From contig DATHBD010000023.1 of the NCBI GenBank assembly GCA_035296325.1, positions 124,001 through 188,000 on the forward strand: DNA of 64,000 nucleotides, given 5' to 3'. A model generated the notes under the pieces. It saw nothing but the letters and a program-made list of their open reading frames with translations, was not told the origin of the DNA and did no database searches. Origin of the DNA: DATHBD01 sp035296325. Lineage in GTDB: Bacteria; Actinomycetota; Actinomycetes; Mycobacteriales; Micromonosporaceae. Within the stretch, counting starts at the first letter, position 1. Every line of letters begins with the position of its first letter. The translations under genes and the position numbers were made by a program. Positions 24,316 to 33,929 of the stretch are shown piece after piece.

Positions 24316-26678
24316 ACGCGCCCCCGGCGTTCGGCGTCGAGCCGTGGGCGGTGCGGGAGAGTGAATTCGACCTGGCCGCGCTGCCGCAGTCCGAGTCGGT
24401 GTTCGCCCTGTCCAACGGCCACATCGGGCTGCGCGGCAATCTCGACGAGGGCGAGCCGCACTCCCTGCCGGGCACCTACCTCAACTCGCTGTACGAGCTT
24501 CGTCCACTGCCGTACGCGGAGGCCGGGTACGGCTATCCGGAGTCGGGCCAGACGGTGATCAACGTGACCAACGGGAAGCTGATCCGGCTGCTCGTCGACG
24601 ATGAGCCCTTCGACGTGCGCTACGGCGAGCTGCGGGGCCACGAGCGGGTGCTCGAGCTGCGCGACGGGGTGCTGCGGCGCGAGGCGCTCTGGACGTCGCC
24701 GGCCGGCCGTACCGTCTGTGTCTCGTCCACCCGGCTGGTGTCGATGACGCAGCGGGCCGTCGCGGCGATCGAGTACCAGGTACGCGCCGTCGACGGGCCC
24801 TGCCGGATCGTCATCCAGTCCGAGCTGGTCGCCAACGAGCAACTGCCCCCGATGTCCTCCGACCCCCGCGCCGCCGCCATCCTCGAGGCGCCGCTGCAGG
24901 CGGAGCAGCAGTGGAGCAACCACTCCCGGGCGGTCCTGCTGCACACCACCAAGCGCAGCGCGCTGCGGCTGGCCGCGGCCATGGACCATGTCGTCGACGA
25001 CGTGCCCGGGCTGTCCAGCGGCATCGACGTGTGGGAGGACACGGCCCGGTTCACGGTGACCGCCCGGTTGGCCGAGGGCCAGTCGTTGCGGCTGGTCAAA
25101 TTCCTCGCGTACGGCTGGTCGAGTCAGCGCTCAATCCCGGCGGTGCGCGCCCAGGTCGAGGCGGCGCTGACCGCGGCGCGGGCGACCGGCTGGGCCGGTC
25201 TGCTCGCTGAGCAGCGCGGCTTCCTCGACGCCTTCTGGGCCGGCGCCGAGATCGAGGTCGACGGTGACCCGGAGATCGAGCAGGCGGCCCGGTATGCGCT
25301 GTTCCAGGTGCTGCAGGCGAGCGCGCGGGCCGAGCGGCGGCCGATCCCGGCCAAGGGACTCACCGGCACCGGCTACGACGGGCACGCCTTCTGGGACACC
25401 GAGACATTCGTGCTGCCGGTACTCACCTACACCGACCCGGACGCGGCGGCCGACGCCCTGCGTTGGCGCCATCTCTGCCTGCCTGCCGCCCGCGAGCGGG
25501 CCGGCCAACTCCAGTTGCGGGGTGCGGCGTTTCCGTGGCGCACGTTGCACGGCGAGGAGTGCTCCGGCTACTGGCCGGCCGGCACGGCGGCGTTCCACAT
25601 CAACGCCGACATCGCCGACGCGGTCATCCGGCTCGCCGAAGCCGACTACGACGTGGATTTCGACCGGGAGGTCGGCGTCGAACTGCTGGTCGAGACGGCC
25701 CGGCTGTGGGCCTCGCTGGGCTTCCACGCCGAGGGCGGGCACTTCCGCATCGACGGTGTGACCGGCCCGGACGAGTACAGCTCGCTGGCGAACAACAACG
25801 TCTACACCAACCTGATGGCCCAGCGGAACCTGCGCGGCGCGCTGGCCGCCGTCCGGCGCCACCCCGACCGGGCGGCCGAACTCGAGGTCACCGACGCCGA
25901 GCTGGACTCCTGGCGCCGGGCCGCCGACACGATGGTGGTGCCGTTCGACGCCGTGCGGGGTGTGCATCCCCAGTCCGAGGGCTTCACCGACCTGGAGGTC
26001 TGGGACTTCGCGTCGACCACACCCGGGCAGTACCCGCTGATGTTGAACTCCACCTACTTCGACCTGTACCGCAAACAGGTGTGCAAGCAGGCCGACCTGG
26101 TTCTGGCGATGCACCTGCGCGGGGACGCGTTCACCGCCGAGGAGAAGGCGCGCAACTTCGCGTACTACGAAGCGATCACCGTGCGGGACTCGTCCCTGTC
26201 CGCGTGCACCCAGGCTGTGCTGGCCGCCGAGGTGGGCCAGTTGGACCTCGCCTACGAGTACCTGGGCGAAGCCGCCCGGATGGATCTGGACAACCTCGAG
26301 AACAACACCGGGAACGGGCTCCACATCGCCTCGCTGGCCGGCGCGTGGCTGGCCCTGGTCGCGGGATTCGGCGGGATGCGTGACCACAACGCGCGGTTGA
26401 CCTTCGCGCCCCGACTGCCATCGGCCCTGACCAGGCTCGCCTTCAGCATGGTGTGGCGGAGCCGGCGACTGCGGGTGGAGATCACCCACGAGACGGCGAC
26501 CTACCGGGTGCTCAGTGGCGACGCAACCGAGCTGGCCCATCACGGCGAGTTCTTCGTCGTGTCCCGGGAGACGCCGGTGACGTACCCGATTCCGCCGATC
26601 GACCCGGGTCCCCGGCCGCGTCAGCCGGCCGGCCGGTCACCGCGTCCGCGCGGCCGCAACCGGATTCCCGCTCAGTAG
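24312..26678 (+). CDS. GH65 inverting disaccharide phosphorylase
   Basis: 788 residues, a typical length for maltose, trehalose, kojibiose or nigerose phosphorylases. The GTG start overlaps the pgmB stop. N-terminal beta-sandwich (SNGHIGLRGNLDEG), linker helices, then the (alpha/alpha)6 barrel with KGLTGTGYDGHAFWDTE, the catalytic acid E488 in VTGPDEYSSLANNN, and KQADLVLAMHL (phosphate/acceptor side). Phosphorolysis of an alpha-glucosyl disaccharide would give glucose and beta-glucose 1-phosphate in the cytoplasm. Linkage specificity cannot be decided by eye. A Pro/Arg-rich tail of about 30 residues ends the protein. A GH13 alpha-glucosidase fragment lies at the other end of the window. Confidence 0.9.
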   Translation: MNAPPAFGVEPWAVRESEFDLAALPQSESVFALSNGHIGLRGNLDEGEPHSLPGTYLNSLYELRPLPYAEAGYGYPESGQTVINVTNGKLIRLLVDDEPFDVRYGELRGHERVLELRDGVLRREALWTSPAGRTVCVSSTRLVSMTQRAVAAIEYQVRAVDGPCRIVIQSELVANEQLPPMSSDPRAAAILEAPLQAEQQWSNHSRAVLLHTTKRSALRLAAAMDHVVDDVPGLSSGIDVWEDTARFTVTARLAEGQSLRLVKFLAYGWSSQRSIPAVRAQVEAALTAARATGWAGLLAEQRGFLDAFWAGAEIEVDGDPEIEQAARYALFQVLQASARAERRPIPAKGLTGTGYDGHAFWDTETFVLPVLTYTDPDAAADALRWRHLCLPAARERAGQLQLRGAAFPWRTLHGEECSGYWPAGTAAFHINADIADAVIRLAEADYDVDFDREVGVELLVETARLWASLGFHAEGGHFRIDGVTGPDEYSSLANNNVYTNLMAQRNLRGALAAVRRHPDRAAELEVTDAELDSWRRAADTMVVPFDAVRGVHPQSEGFTDLEVWDFASTTPGQYPLMLNSTYFDLYRKQVCKQADLVLAMHLRGDAFTAEEKARNFAYYEAITVRDSSLSACTQAVLAAEVGQLDLAYEYLGEAARMDLDNLENNTGNGLHIASLAGAWLALVAGFGGMRDHNARLTFAPRLPSALTRLAFSMVWRSRRLRVEITHETATYRVLSGDATELAHHGEFFVVSRETPVTYPIPPIDPGPRPRQPAGRSPRPRGRNRIPAQ

Positions 26679-26781
26679 GCGAGGGTCGATCGAGCGGGTC
26701 GTCCGCGGGAACTGCGCAGGGGAAAAAATTTACCTCATCGAACCCTCGCGTTTCCGCGTTGGAGGTCGTACCTTTGCAGTC

Positions 26782-26823
26782 GACAGGGCCGGCCGCCTCC
26801 CCCCGTGGGCGGCTGGCCCTGTC
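26782..26823. terminator. Bidirectional terminator
   Basis: 16-bp stem (GACAGGGCCGGCCGCC with GGCGGCTGGCCCTGTC, one G-T wobble) and a 10-base loop, between the convergent GH65 and glycosyltransferase genes. Confidence 0.8.
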
Positions 26824-26860
26824 GCATCGCACCGATCTCGCCGGCGCATGTTGAGCGCTG

Positions 26861-27826
26861 CTACGACCGGCCGACGGCGCTGATCTGCTGGCGCGACCGG
26901 CGGCCGAGGATCAGGTCGCGGACCTTGCGGCGCAGTGTCGGCGGCACCAGCCAGACCTGGGCGAATGTCAGATAGTCGGTGCGGCCCGGCCGGCCGTGCC
27001 GGACCGCCTCGTAGAGCAGCGTGGCGAAGATCCGGGGGTCGTGACTGGGCGCCGCCATCGAGCTGACCACACTCATCGCCAACGCCGCGTACGCCCGTCG
27101 GGTGACCAGGGGCCGGGTGCGCTGAAGCCACTCGACGGACTCGCGCACCGGAGCGTCGAAGCTCACCCGGGGCCGGTTCTCGTCGGCGTGCCAGATGACC
27201 AGTGGCTCGGCCGCGATCACCAGGTCGACCCCGTCGTGGCGCAGCGCGCGCAGCGCCCAGTCGAGCTCCTGCAGCCGACGCAGCCCTTCGGTGAACGGCA
27301 CCCGGCGCAGCAGTTCCGTCGCGGCGAAGATCGTGGAGGTCTGGATGAAGCCGTCGCCGTGGAAGAGGCCCTTGCGGATGGCCAGGTACTCGCTGATCGG
27401 CTCGCCCGGGTCGGGCACCCGGCGCGGGAGGATGAACTCCGCCCGCGGCGTGCGGACGAACAGGTGGCTGATCACGATCGGCATTCCGATGCCGGCGTTC
27501 CTGGCCAGGTCCAGCTGGATCGCCAACTTCTCCGGCAGCCACTCGTCATCGTCGTCGAGCAACGCCGTCCACTTCGCCGTGGCGTGCGCGACACCGGCGT
27601 TGCGCGCCCCGGGCGCCCCGCGGGAGCTGTCCAGCGCGATGACCCGCAGCCGGGGATCGGCGATGGCCGCCAACGCCGCCGGGGTGGCGTCGTCGGGCCC
27701 GTCCACAACGACGAGCACCTCGATCTCGCGCAGCGTCTGACCCAGCACGCTGCGCACCGCACGGGTCACCAGCTCTGGACGGTTACGGGTGGGTATCACC
27801 ACGCTCACGTCTGGTTGTCCAGCCAT
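26861..27826 (-). CDS. GT2 family glycosyltransferase
   Basis: 321 residues. VSVVIPTRNRPELV opens the GT-A domain; VLVVVDGPDD, SSRGAPGARNAGV and the metal site TALLDDDDEW (about residues 88-97) follow. The catalytic-base area is FTEGLRRLQELDW. The C-terminal 80 residues are helical and basic without a clear span, so the enzyme is likely peripheral to the membrane. The next gene upstream, 24 bp away on the same strand, is a polytopic GT39-like enzyme, and the two probably act on the same lipid-linked or wall glycan. Sugar specificity unknown. Confidence 0.87.
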   Translation of the reverse strand: MAGQPDVSVVIPTRNRPELVTRAVRSVLGQTLREIEVLVVVDGPDDATPAALAAIADPRLRVIALDSSRGAPGARNAGVAHATAKWTALLDDDDEWLPEKLAIQLDLARNAGIGMPIVISHLFVRTPRAEFILPRRVPDPGEPISEYLAIRKGLFHGDGFIQTSTIFAATELLRRVPFTEGLRRLQELDWALRALRHDGVDLVIAAEPLVIWHADENRPRVSFDAPVRESVEWLQRTRPLVTRRAYAALAMSVVSSMAAPSHDPRIFATLLYEAVRHGRPGRTDYLTFAQVWLVPPTLRRKVRDLILGRRSRQQISAVGRS

Positions 27827-27850
27827 CAGCAGAACCTAGCAGGGCCCGCG

Positions 27851-29422
27851 CTACCAGCGGTTGAGGCCGGCCCGCTCGTAGAAACTGTTACTGGGCTCGA
27901 TCAGTTCGCGGCCCTCGCCGCGCAGCTCGTCGAACGTGTCCTGCATCTCGGTGCACGACTCACCGTAGGTCAGGTAGCCGCTGAAGCTCACCAGCCAGAT
28001 CGACGAGGTGGCCGGCAGGTCGGCATCCAGGGACCGGGCGAAATCGCTTGCCGAGGCGTTCTGGTGGCGCTGCTTGTAGTCCACCCAGTTCACCCGCGCC
28101 GGGTCGACGCCCCGACCGGCGGGGAAGGCGATCCGCTCGGCGGGGGTGCGCAGCAGACGACTGACGCTCGGCCCCAGCTGGTCGGGGCAGAAGACGATGA
28201 GGTCGCCGGCGGCCGCCTCGGCGTTGAGCACCTTGGCGATCTGGCCGGCCTGGGAACTCCGCGACGGCACCACCTGGGTGGCGTTGAACGCGCTGCCGGC
28301 GAGCCAGAAGGCGGCGAGCACGACGGTGAGCACGACCGTGTACGGCGTGGGAAGGCGGGCCAGGCCGATGGCGGCCAGCACGAACACCAGGCCGATCACG
28401 ACGGAGGTGTACCGGGCGACGTAGGCGGAGGTCTGGATGGTGCACGCCACGTATGCGATCAGCAGCGTGAGCCCACCCAGCCAGGCCAGCCACCTGGTGT
28501 CGGAGTTGCCCCGCAGGTCGATCTCAATCCGGTGCGCGGCCTTGTTGACCGCGCCGTACCCGAAGATCAACAATGGCCACAACACGAACGCCGTCCACGC
28601 CGCCGCACGGAACCCGTGGGCCGACCACTCCTGCAGGAGGCCGAGAAAGACTGTCGGGTTGGGACGGTTCGCCCAGGGTGTGCCGGTGTGCAGCGACTGG
28701 AAGACAAACGACGGCAGCCACGGCAGGAACAGCACACCGGCCCCGGCCAGTCCGGCGATGCTCACCAGCGCTGCGCGGCGATCCTTCTGGACGAACTCGA
28801 CGATGGCCATCACGCCGACGGCGGCGAGCAGGAACAGGGCCCAGTAGTGGGTGTAGAGCAGGCCCGCGCCGGCGACTGCGAGCATCACGCCGGATGTGAT
28901 CGTGGGCTGGTTCCAGACCCGGTGGGTGGCAAGCACGACGAGCAGGGAGAACAGGATCACCAGCGAGTACATCCGGGCTTCGCTGCCGTAGCGGATCAGC
29001 CAGGGGTTCGCCGCGGCGAGCACGAGCGTCAGGTAGCCGATCCTGGAGGAGCCGCCGAGTCGCCGCCCGGCCAGCCAGAAGATCGGCAGGGTGGCCACGC
29101 TGATCACACCGGACAGGCTGCGCGCGGCCTGGTCGCTCACGCCGAAGGCCGCGGTCCAGGCCTGCAGCAGCAGGTAGTACAGCGGGGGAGCGCCGTCCTC
29201 GCGAAGGCCTTGGAACAGCTCCGGGATCGGCATCCGGGCGATCATCAATCCCTGCGCCTCGTCCAGCCACAACGGCGGAACGGAAACAAACCGAAGAGCA
29301 CTGCCGACGAGCACCACTGCCGCGATCGCGGCGGTGGTGAGCCAACGCAGCCGCGGATTGCCGCGCGGTGCGGGTTCGTCGGCGGTGTCCAGCTCGGGCC
29401 GTACGGCGAATGCCGTGCTCAC
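27851..29422 (-). CDS. Polytopic glycosyltransferase (GT39/ArnT-PMT-like)
   Basis: 523 residues from GTG 29422, chosen because GGAAGGGG stands about 12 bases upstream; the frame is open further to 29521 but that part is low-complexity. About 11 membrane spans lie between residues 35 and 410. The first outer loop carries PPLWLDEAQGLMIA, the acidic motif of GT-C enzymes that use polyprenyl-phosphate sugars, followed by REDGAPPLYYLLLQAW. The about 110 C-terminal residues form an outside domain. Expected activity: transfer of a sugar from a lipid phosphate donor to a wall or secreted acceptor on the outer face of the membrane. It pairs with the GT2 gene immediately downstream. Confidence 0.82.
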   Translation of the reverse strand: MSTAFAVRPELDTADEPAPRGNPRLRWLTTAAIAAVVLVGSALRFVSVPPLWLDEAQGLMIARMPIPELFQGLREDGAPPLYYLLLQAWTAAFGVSDQAARSLSGVISVATLPIFWLAGRRLGGSSRIGYLTLVLAAANPWLIRYGSEARMYSLVILFSLLVVLATHRVWNQPTITSGVMLAVAGAGLLYTHYWALFLLAAVGVMAIVEFVQKDRRAALVSIAGLAGAGVLFLPWLPSFVFQSLHTGTPWANRPNPTVFLGLLQEWSAHGFRAAAWTAFVLWPLLIFGYGAVNKAAHRIEIDLRGNSDTRWLAWLGGLTLLIAYVACTIQTSAYVARYTSVVIGLVFVLAAIGLARLPTPYTVVLTVVLAAFWLAGSAFNATQVVPSRSSQAGQIAKVLNAEAAAGDLIVFCPDQLGPSVSRLLRTPAERIAFPAGRGVDPARVNWVDYKQRHQNASASDFARSLDADLPATSSIWLVSFSGYLTYGESCTEMQDTFDELRGEGRELIEPSNSFYERAGLNRW

Positions 29423-29657
29423 GTGACCCCGGCCCCTTCCTGGTCTGCGCGGCGTCGAACTCGACTCCGAGGCGGTGTACCCTTCCCCGCCCACGCTATC
29501 CGCAGCCTCGTACGCCCGCACCGCAGTGTGCCGACATCGGATCCAACTCTGCCCGGAAGACTCGTGGGTATGCGTGCAAACGCGGAGAACACCCGCGTTC
29601 GGCGTGGACGCACCAGAGAGTATGCACCGTGTTCCAGGTGTGGAGAAAGCCGGGTGC

Positions 29658-30431
29658 TCAGCTCATGTCGACGACGATCGGGGCGTGGTCGGAAGGGCCG
29701 GTGCCTTTGCGCGCCTCCCGGTCGATGTAGCTGTCCCGGACCCGGCCGGCGACCGCCGTACCGGCGTACACGAGATCGATACGCATGCCCTTGTCCTGGT
29801 GGAACATGCCGGCCCGGTAGTCCCAGTAGGTGAAGGGATTGGATCCCTTCAACGGTCGGGGGACGACGTCGGTGAGCCCGAGTCCGCGCAGTCGGGCCAG
29901 CGCCTGACGTTCCGGCACCGTGACGTGCGTCGCGCCGATGAACCGGCCCGGGTCCCAGACGTCGGCGTCGGTGGGGGCGACATTGAAGTCACCGCAGACG
30001 ACCAGGTCGGCGCCGGCGGCGAGGTCGGCGCCGAGTGCCTGCTCCAACCCGGCGAGCCACGCCAGCTTGTACCCGTAGTGCGGTGAGTCGGGCACCCGCC
30101 CGTTCGGCACATACACCGACCACACCCGGAAGCCGGCGCAGGTCGCCGCCATCGCCCGCGCCTCCGGCTCCGGGAATCCGGGCTCGTCGGGGAACCCCCG
30201 GACGACGTCCTCGAGGCCGGCCCGGGAAAGCAGCGCCACGCCGTTCCACCGGCCGTCGCCGTGCGCCGCGGTGGCGTACCCGAGTTCGGCCACCTCGTCA
30301 GCCGGGAACGCCTCGGCGGCGCACTTGGTCTCCTGCAGACACACCACGTCCGGCTCCGTGTCGGCCAGCCAGGCCAGCAGCCGGGGCAGCCGGGCGCGCA
30401 CGGAGTTCACGTTCCAGGTGGCGAGGCGCAT
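29658..30431 (-). CDS. xth: Exodeoxyribonuclease III (AP endonuclease)
   Basis: 257 residues from ATG 30431; MRLATWNVNSVRARLPRLLAW is the canonical family N-terminus. Catalytic motifs are intact: CLQETKC (metal-binding Glu), VYVPNGRVPDS, CGDFNVAP (Asp/Asn), and SDHAPIVVD (terminal Asp-His). The enzyme cleaves at abasic sites and trims 3' ends in base excision repair, in the cytoplasm. The frame is open 26 codons further upstream but that extension is not conserved-looking. It is divergent from the secreted GH73 gene, with a 125-bp gap. Confidence 0.93.
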   Translation of the reverse strand: MRLATWNVNSVRARLPRLLAWLADTEPDVVCLQETKCAAEAFPADEVAELGYATAAHGDGRWNGVALLSRAGLEDVVRGFPDEPGFPEPEARAMAATCAGFRVWSVYVPNGRVPDSPHYGYKLAWLAGLEQALGADLAAGADLVVCGDFNVAPTDADVWDPGRFIGATHVTVPERQALARLRGLGLTDVVPRPLKGSNPFTYWDYRAGMFHQDKGMRIDLVYAGTAVAGRVRDSYIDREARKGTGPSDHAPIVVDMS

Positions 30432-30556
30432 CCCACCACCCTGCCCGATGCCCGCCTGCACCGCCGCGCAGGCCCCCGTGTCGCGGGCCGGTCGGCAACC
30501 GTTCCGCACCCGGATGGGCCCCGTCGGTGCTACGCCGACTACGGACCGTGGTGGAC

Positions 30557-31948
30557 ATGCCCCTTGCTCCCATCCGGCCCGCGCGCCGGGCTCTCGCGCT
30601 TGTCGCTGGTCCGGTGGCCGCCCTGATCGTCACGCTGGGCGCGATGCCCTCCGCGTCCGCGGAGCCGGTCGGTACGATGGCCAAGGCCGAGTTCATCGCG
30701 GCCTCCGCCGAGCCCGCCCGCGCCACCCAGCGCGACTACGGCGTGCCGGCCTCGGTGACCATCGCCCAGGGCATCCTGGAGTCCGGCTGGGGCAAGAGCG
30801 GTCTCGCCGTCAAGAACAAGAACTTCTTCGGGATCAAGTGCTTCAACGGCGCCACGGGACCGGTCGCCATCGGGTGCCAGAGCTGGAACACGTCGGAGTG
30901 CCTGCCGACGTGCGCGCCCACCACGGCGACGTTCCGGGTGTACGCCTCGGCGCTCGACTCCTTCCGCGACCACGCCATCTTCCTCACCACCAACAAGCGG
31001 TACCGGCCGGCATTCGCCCACACCACCGACGCCAACGCGTTCCTGTCCGAGATCTGGAAGGCCGGGTACGCGACCGACCCCAGCTACGTGGAGAATGTCC
31101 GTGGCGTCATGGAGAAGTACGACCTGTACCGGTACGACGCAGCGGGACCCGTCGGGAAGGCGGCGTCGATGGACGGCGACGGCCGGGCGGAGATCGTGCA
31201 CGTCGACCCGAACGGCACCGTGCGGGCGTTCCGCAACGTGAACGGTCTGACCGGCTTCCCGTTCCCGGACCGTGCGGTCGAGATCGGGTCGGGTTTCCAG
31301 CCGGCTCGCACGCTCTTCGCCGACCTGGACGGTGACGGCCGGACCGAGGTCCTCCATCTGGCCGACGACGGGACCCTGCGCGCCTTCCGCAACGTGGCCG
31401 GCATGGCGGCCTTCCCCTACACCGCGGCGCCGGTGGTGGTGGGCACGAGCTTCGTGGCGGGGCGGACCTACGTCGCCGACCTCGACGGCGACGGTCGGGC
31501 CGAGCTGATCAGCACCGATGCCGCCGGGACCGTGCGGGCGTTCCGCAACATCAACGGACTCGGCGGGTCCCCGTACGCCGCCCAGCCGGTCGTCGTCGGG
31601 TACGGCTTCGACGCGGCGCGGATGGGCTTCGCCGACCTCAACGGAGACGGCCGGCACGAGATCACGCTGACCGACGCCGCCGGCACCGTGCGGGCCTTCC
31701 GCAACGTGAACGGCCTTTCCCGGATCGCCTATCCGGAGAGCCCGATGGTCGTCGGGACCGGCTTCGGCGGCCGCCCGTGGTTCGCCGACATCGACGGTGA
31801 CGGCAGGGACGAGATCGGGTACATCGACGCAGCCGGCGCGGTGGTCGCGTTCCGCAACGTCAACGGCATGTTCTCGTTCCCGTACACGGCGGGCGCCACC
31901 ACGATCGGCTCAGGCTTCGGCCGGGCCCGGACGCTGTTCGCGCAGTAG
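30557..31948 (+). CDS. Secreted glucosaminidase (GH73) with five FG-GAP-type repeats
   Basis: 463 residues from ATG 30557 (GTG 30551 also possible). Signal peptide MPLAPIRPARRALALVAGP...SASA cleaved near residue 35. Residues about 41-190 are a mannosyl-glycoprotein endo-beta-N-acetylglucosaminidase/FlgJ domain: SVTIAQGILESGWGKSGLA with catalytic Glu at 75, NKNFFGIKC, and YASALDSFRDHAIFL. Then come five tandem units of about 52 residues, each with a calcium-type D-x-D/N-G-D-G-R motif (ASMDGDGR, ADLDGDGR twice, ADLNGDGR, ADIDGDGR) and the shared phrase VRAFRNVNG. These should fold as part of a beta-propeller that binds surface glycans or protein. Probable role: peptidoglycan turnover outside the cell. 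Confidence 0.85.
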   Translation: MPLAPIRPARRALALVAGPVAALIVTLGAMPSASAEPVGTMAKAEFIAASAEPARATQRDYGVPASVTIAQGILESGWGKSGLAVKNKNFFGIKCFNGATGPVAIGCQSWNTSECLPTCAPTTATFRVYASALDSFRDHAIFLTTNKRYRPAFAHTTDANAFLSEIWKAGYATDPSYVENVRGVMEKYDLYRYDAAGPVGKAASMDGDGRAEIVHVDPNGTVRAFRNVNGLTGFPFPDRAVEIGSGFQPARTLFADLDGDGRTEVLHLADDGTLRAFRNVAGMAAFPYTAAPVVVGTSFVAGRTYVADLDGDGRAELISTDAAGTVRAFRNINGLGGSPYAAQPVVVGYGFDAARMGFADLNGDGRHEITLTDAAGTVRAFRNVNGLSRIAYPESPMVVGTGFGGRPWFADIDGDGRDEIGYIDAAGAVVAFRNVNGMFSFPYTAGATTIGSGFGRARTLFAQ

Positions 31949-31959
31949 CCCACCCGACG

Positions 31960-33849
31960 TCACCGCGCTCCGCCGATCCCGGCGGAGAGCGGTTGGCGGG
32001 GCCCAGGGGTCGGCTGTTCGGCCGGGCGGCAGGCGCTCCACAGGGACAGCGCGGCGACCGGCAGCGCCAGCGCCAGGGCGACGGTGGCCGGGCCGGGTGA
32101 TGCCGGCAGGATCAGCGCGACGCCGAGGATCAGCTGCAGCACGCCGGCGGTGACGTGCATGGCGGGCCGGGTGTCCGCCGGCGTACCGGGCGAGCCGGCC
32201 GGGCCGGCCGGCAGCCCTCGGATGATCGCGAACAGGAACGCGCCGGACAGCAGCGCCAGCCCGAAGATGACCAGGTGCGAGGCGTGGGCACGCAGCGAGT
32301 ACCGGCCGTATGCGTTCAGGTACATCAGGGACAGGCATCCGGCGTACCAGGCCAGCGCCACCACGGGGTGAGCCGCCCTTCGCACCGCGGACGACGTGCC
32401 GAGGAGGCTGAGCCACTCCAGTGGGCCGCGCATGCCCGGCTCGCTCGCCGGCCGCAGGGCCTGCCGGGCGAGGGTGAGTGGCGCGGCGGACACGAGCAGC
32501 AGCGGTACCACGACGATCATCGCGAGATGCTGGACCTTCTCGATCGAGGAGAAGAAGCGACCGCTCTGCAGCGCCAGGTCCAGATCCGTGCTGAGCAGGA
32601 TGACCACCCACCCGGCCAGCCACGCGGCCATGCGGGCGGCGGGCCACGGCCGGTCGCGATCGCGCAGTCGCTGCACCCCGGCCAGGTACGCCCCGATCGC
32701 GCTGAGCGCGGTGGCCAGGAAGACCGGTTCCGGCAGCACATCCAGCACCGGCGCGAACGGCGACAGCCGGTAGCCGCTGTCGCCCGCCGGCGACGGCGTC
32801 CGGGACAGCGCCACGGCGAGCCCGAACGTGGCCGCCAGCACGAGCGACTCCACGCCGGCGACCCGGGTGAACACGCCCCGGTCCCCGGCGGCGAGCAATG
32901 GGATGGATCGCCTGCGGTGCCACCAGCCGAAGCCGCCCAGCAGTACCAGTGCGCCCACCTTGCCGAGCACCAGGACGCCGAACGTGCTCGCCAGCCCGCG
33001 CGGTTCGAAGAGCCGGACCACGGCGATCACCACGCCGGACGCGGTGACCAGCACGAAGCACCACCCCGCCAGGCGGGAGAACCGGGCGACGCTCGCGGCG
33101 AGGTCCCGCACCGGCCGGCGCCGGCCGAGCACCAGGGCCACCAGGCCGCCGGTCCACAGCACCGCACCGACGACGTGCAGCACCAGGGTGGACACGGCCA
33201 ACTGGTGGTTGCCCGAACTCGCCGCGTGGCCGGAGAAGGCCGGCGGCAGGACCGCCACCACGGCGACCAGAGCGGTCAACGCGGCCGACGTGACGGTGCG
33301 CAGGTACTGACACGCAGCGGCGACCGCGCTGGTGAGCACCAGCACCGCGAAGAGCGCCCGGCCGGTCTCGGTGTCGATGGCGAGGCTGGCCAGGCCGCGG
33401 AAGGTGACCGCCTGCCCCACCGGCAGGCCGACGAGATCGGACACGGTGAGGCACATCGAGGCCAGCGCGGAGGCGGCCCAGGCGGCGGCCGCCCAGCCCG
33501 CCCCGTGCACCCAGCCACGGGCGGCGGGCGCGATGACCAGTGGTCGTCGGCCGCGGTCCTGGCCGGCATCGCGGTCCCGGTCGGCATCCACGGCCCGGTC
33601 GGCATCCGGGTCCCGGCCCGGGACGAAGAACGCCGCGGCGATCAGGCAGCCCACCGTGACGACCGCGGCGATGTCCATCGCCAGCCGGGCCGCCGGGAGC
33701 AGGAACGGGGTCCACCCGGTGTCCACGATCAGGCCGCTCCAACCGCTGGCACCGATCGCCCCGCCGTACCAGGCGACGGCCCCACCGACGCCGAACGCGA
33801 CCGCGAGCAGGGCGGTCGACGAAGCGAGCAGTGATGGGCGGCGGGTCAA
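31960..33849 (-). CDS. CopD copper-resistance / CtaG cytochrome oxidase assembly fusion protein
   Basis: 629 residues from TTG 33849, chosen because GGGAG stands six bases upstream and the first helix begins at once. The N-terminal half (about eight spans) is CopD-like (AVSTLVLHVVGAVLWTGGLVALVL; FSRLAGWCFVLVTASGVV), a family involved in copper uptake. The C-terminal half is a caa3_CtaG domain (LSPFAPVLDVLPEPVFLATALSAIGAYLAG; EKVQHLAMIVVVPLLLVSAAPLTLARQAL), linked to copper delivery for cytochrome oxidase. Fusions of the two are common in actinobacteria. It probably supplies copper for respiratory oxidase maturation at the cytoplasmic membrane. An Asp/Arg-rich repeat (DADRAVDADRDRDAG) sits in an early loop. 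Confidence 0.85.
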   Translation of the reverse strand: MTRRPSLLASSTALLAVAFGVGGAVAWYGGAIGASGWSGLIVDTGWTPFLLPAARLAMDIAAVVTVGCLIAAAFFVPGRDPDADRAVDADRDRDAGQDRGRRPLVIAPAARGWVHGAGWAAAAWAASALASMCLTVSDLVGLPVGQAVTFRGLASLAIDTETGRALFAVLVLTSAVAAACQYLRTVTSAALTALVAVVAVLPPAFSGHAASSGNHQLAVSTLVLHVVGAVLWTGGLVALVLGRRRPVRDLAASVARFSRLAGWCFVLVTASGVVIAVVRLFEPRGLASTFGVLVLGKVGALVLLGGFGWWHRRRSIPLLAAGDRGVFTRVAGVESLVLAATFGLAVALSRTPSPAGDSGYRLSPFAPVLDVLPEPVFLATALSAIGAYLAGVQRLRDRDRPWPAARMAAWLAGWVVILLSTDLDLALQSGRFFSSIEKVQHLAMIVVVPLLLVSAAPLTLARQALRPASEPGMRGPLEWLSLLGTSSAVRRAAHPVVALAWYAGCLSLMYLNAYGRYSLRAHASHLVIFGLALLSGAFLFAIIRGLPAGPAGSPGTPADTRPAMHVTAGVLQLILGVALILPASPGPATVALALALPVAALSLWSACRPAEQPTPGPRQPLSAGIGGAR

Positions 33850-33929
33850 GCCGGACTCCCGGAGGCCAGGGGCGCGGAGCCCGGAGTGGACGCGGTCATC
33901 TCCGGGTACGTCCGGCGCCCCGAAATGGT

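Noticed and set aside
26996..29833. A 945-codon open frame on the plus strand
   Set aside because: It lies antisense to the GT2 and GT39-like genes, which have clear motifs; its composition is that of a shadow frame.
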